NCBI GenBank assembly: GCA_027056215.1
Contig: JALULO010000286.1
Location: forward strand, 1-5,387
DNA length: 5,387 nt
Reading direction: 5' to 3'
DNA from: Campylobacterales bacterium
GTDB lineage: Bacteria > Campylobacterota > Campylobacteria > Campylobacterales > QNZT01
Both the position numbers and the translations under genes were made by a program. This document shows, piece by piece, positions 4,475-5,387 of the stretch. Numbering within the stretch: the stretch's first letter is position 1; every line of letters starts with the position of its first letter. The notes below the pieces were generated by a model, which was not told where the DNA came from, did no database searches, and saw only the letters and a list, made by a program, of their open reading frames with translations.

Positions 4475-5387
4475 ATGCAAAAGTCGTATCTAACTTCACA
4501 ACCAGATGAAAAGGGATTTTTTGGTCAGTATGGTGGGGCGTATATACCCCCTCAACTTGAAGAAGCGTTTAAAGAGATCAATGAGGCATACGATAAACTC
4601 TCAAAATCGTATGATTTTTTACATGAATTACGCGATATTCGTAAACATTACCAAGGTCGCCCAACACCGGTTTACTATGCAAAAAACATGAGTGAATACT
4701 GTGGTGGTGGTCGTATATATTTTAAGAGAGAAGATTTAAACCATACCGGTGCACATAAACTGAATCACTGTATGGCAGAAGCACTCTTGGCAAAGTATTT
4801 GGGTAAAAAGAAGATCATGGCAGAGACTGGGGCAGGGCAGCATGGTGTAGCACTAGCAACAGCGGCGGCTTATTTTGGTTTGGAGTGTGAGATCCATATG
4901 GGTGAAGTGGATATCGCAAAAGAGAAACCAAATGTGATACGTATGCAGATACTAGGTGCAAAAGTAGTGCCCGTTACACATGGACTTAAAACCTTAAAAG
5001 AAGCGGTAGATAGCTGTTTTGAAGCATATATCTCACAATCAGATACAGCACTGTATGCGATCGGTTCAGTTGTTGGTCCTCATCCATTTCCAAAGATGGT
5101 TAGAGATTTTCAAAGTATCGTAGGTTTTGAAGCAAAAGAACAGTTTGCACAGATGACAGGTGGACAATTGCCTGATTCTATAGTCGCTTGTGTCGGTGGC
5201 GGAAGTAATGCTATGGGAATCTTTAGTGGTTTTGTGGATGATCCTGTTAAACTCTATGGTGTTGAAGCGATGGGAAAAGGAACAAAACTCGGTGACAATG
5301 CAGCAAGCCTAACGTATGGTAAAGATGGAATCATGCACGGGTTTAATTCGATCATGTTGCAGACAAAAGAGGGTGAACCTGCACCAG
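4475..5387 (+). CDS. trpB: Tryptophan synthase beta chain (5' part; runs off the window)
   Basis: This is an open frame of 304 complete codons with no stop; the family is about 400 residues, so roughly a quarter is missing. TrpB is a pyridoxal-phosphate enzyme that joins indole and L-serine to make tryptophan, normally in an alpha2-beta2 complex with TrpA. Family landmarks are FFGQYGGAYIP (15-25), GRPTPVYYA (61-69), KREDLNHTGAHKLNH (84-98, Lys95 being the PLP Schiff-base lysine), AETGAGQHGVA (116-126, Glu117 the catalytic Glu), GSVVGPHPFPKMV (197-209) and the phosphate-binding GGGSNA (241-246). It differs from the common enterobacterial type at HKLNH (usually HKINN) and at MGEVDIAKEKPNV (usually MGxxDxxRQxxNV), so it belongs to a distinct TrpB branch. 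The gene is divergent from the PanE-family gene. No trpF or other trp gene lies upstream, and whether trpA follows cannot be seen. Product name is secure; which TrpB copy it is stays open. Confidence 0.93.
   Translation, partial: MQKSYLTSQPDEKGFFGQYGGAYIPPQLEEAFKEINEAYDKLSKSYDFLHELRDIRKHYQGRPTPVYYAKNMSEYCGGGRIYFKREDLNHTGAHKLNHCMAEALLAKYLGKKKIMAETGAGQHGVALATAAAYFGLECEIHMGEVDIAKEKPNVIRMQILGAKVVPVTHGLKTLKEAVDSCFEAYISQSDTALYAIGSVVGPHPFPKMVRDFQSIVGFEAKEQFAQMTGGQLPDSIVACVGGGSNAMGIFSGFVDDPVKLYGVEAMGKGTKLGDNAASLTYGKDGIMHGFNSIMLQTKEGEPAP

Noticed and set aside
4506..4691. Plus-strand open frame of 61 codons within trpB
   Set aside because: It is out of frame with trpB, which has a strong ribosome binding site and conserved motifs over the same bases.

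Overview
The window looks like ordinary chromosome of a Campylobacterota (epsilonproteobacterial) species, perhaps of the Sulfurimonas/Sulfurovum kind. This is inferred from the low G+C, the lysine-rich proteins, TATAAT-type -10 elements with weak -35 boxes, AAAGGAG ribosome binding sites, and the overall look of the proteins. The taxonomic call is tentative. I see no rRNA, tRNA, CRISPR array, insertion sequence or phage gene.

Layout. (1) Bases 1-381 hold the 3' end of a ribonuclease Z gene (+), closed by a perfect 15-bp hairpin that includes its stop codon. (2) Bases 441-2398 hold a tight two-gene operon (+): a radical SAM protein with a C-terminal helix-hairpin-helix, then a DUF4130-type protein. 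The genes overlap by four bases (ATGA). This pair is known from many bacteria as a putative DNA modification/repair module, but its reaction is not established as far as I know. It is the best candidate here for an undescribed system. (3) Bases 2395-3384 (-) hold a FemAB/GNAT-like acyl- or aminoacyltransferase. It starts at TTG, is more A+T-rich than its neighbours, and its stop codon overlaps that of the DUF4130 gene. (4) Bases 3385-3483 are a 99-base intergenic stretch with only 16 G/C. (5) Bases 3484-4380 (-) hold a ketopantoate-reductase-family oxidoreductase lacking two Asn residues expected in authentic PanE. (6) Bases 4381-4474 carry divergent promoters. (7) From 4475 to the window end runs the first 304 codons of a tryptophan synthase beta chain (trpB, +).

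How they work together: only the radical SAM/DUF4130 pair shows clear functional coupling, through translational overlap and known family co-occurrence. In many bacteria DUF4130 is followed by a uracil-DNA-glycosylase-like domain. Here the protein stops after the DUF4130 part, so a glycosylase partner would have to be encoded elsewhere or be absent. The radical SAM protein also ends in a QPSLF peptide resembling sliding-clamp-binding motifs, which would suit a role at replication or repair sites. The transferase, oxidoreductase and trpB appear to be neighbours by position rather than parts of one pathway.
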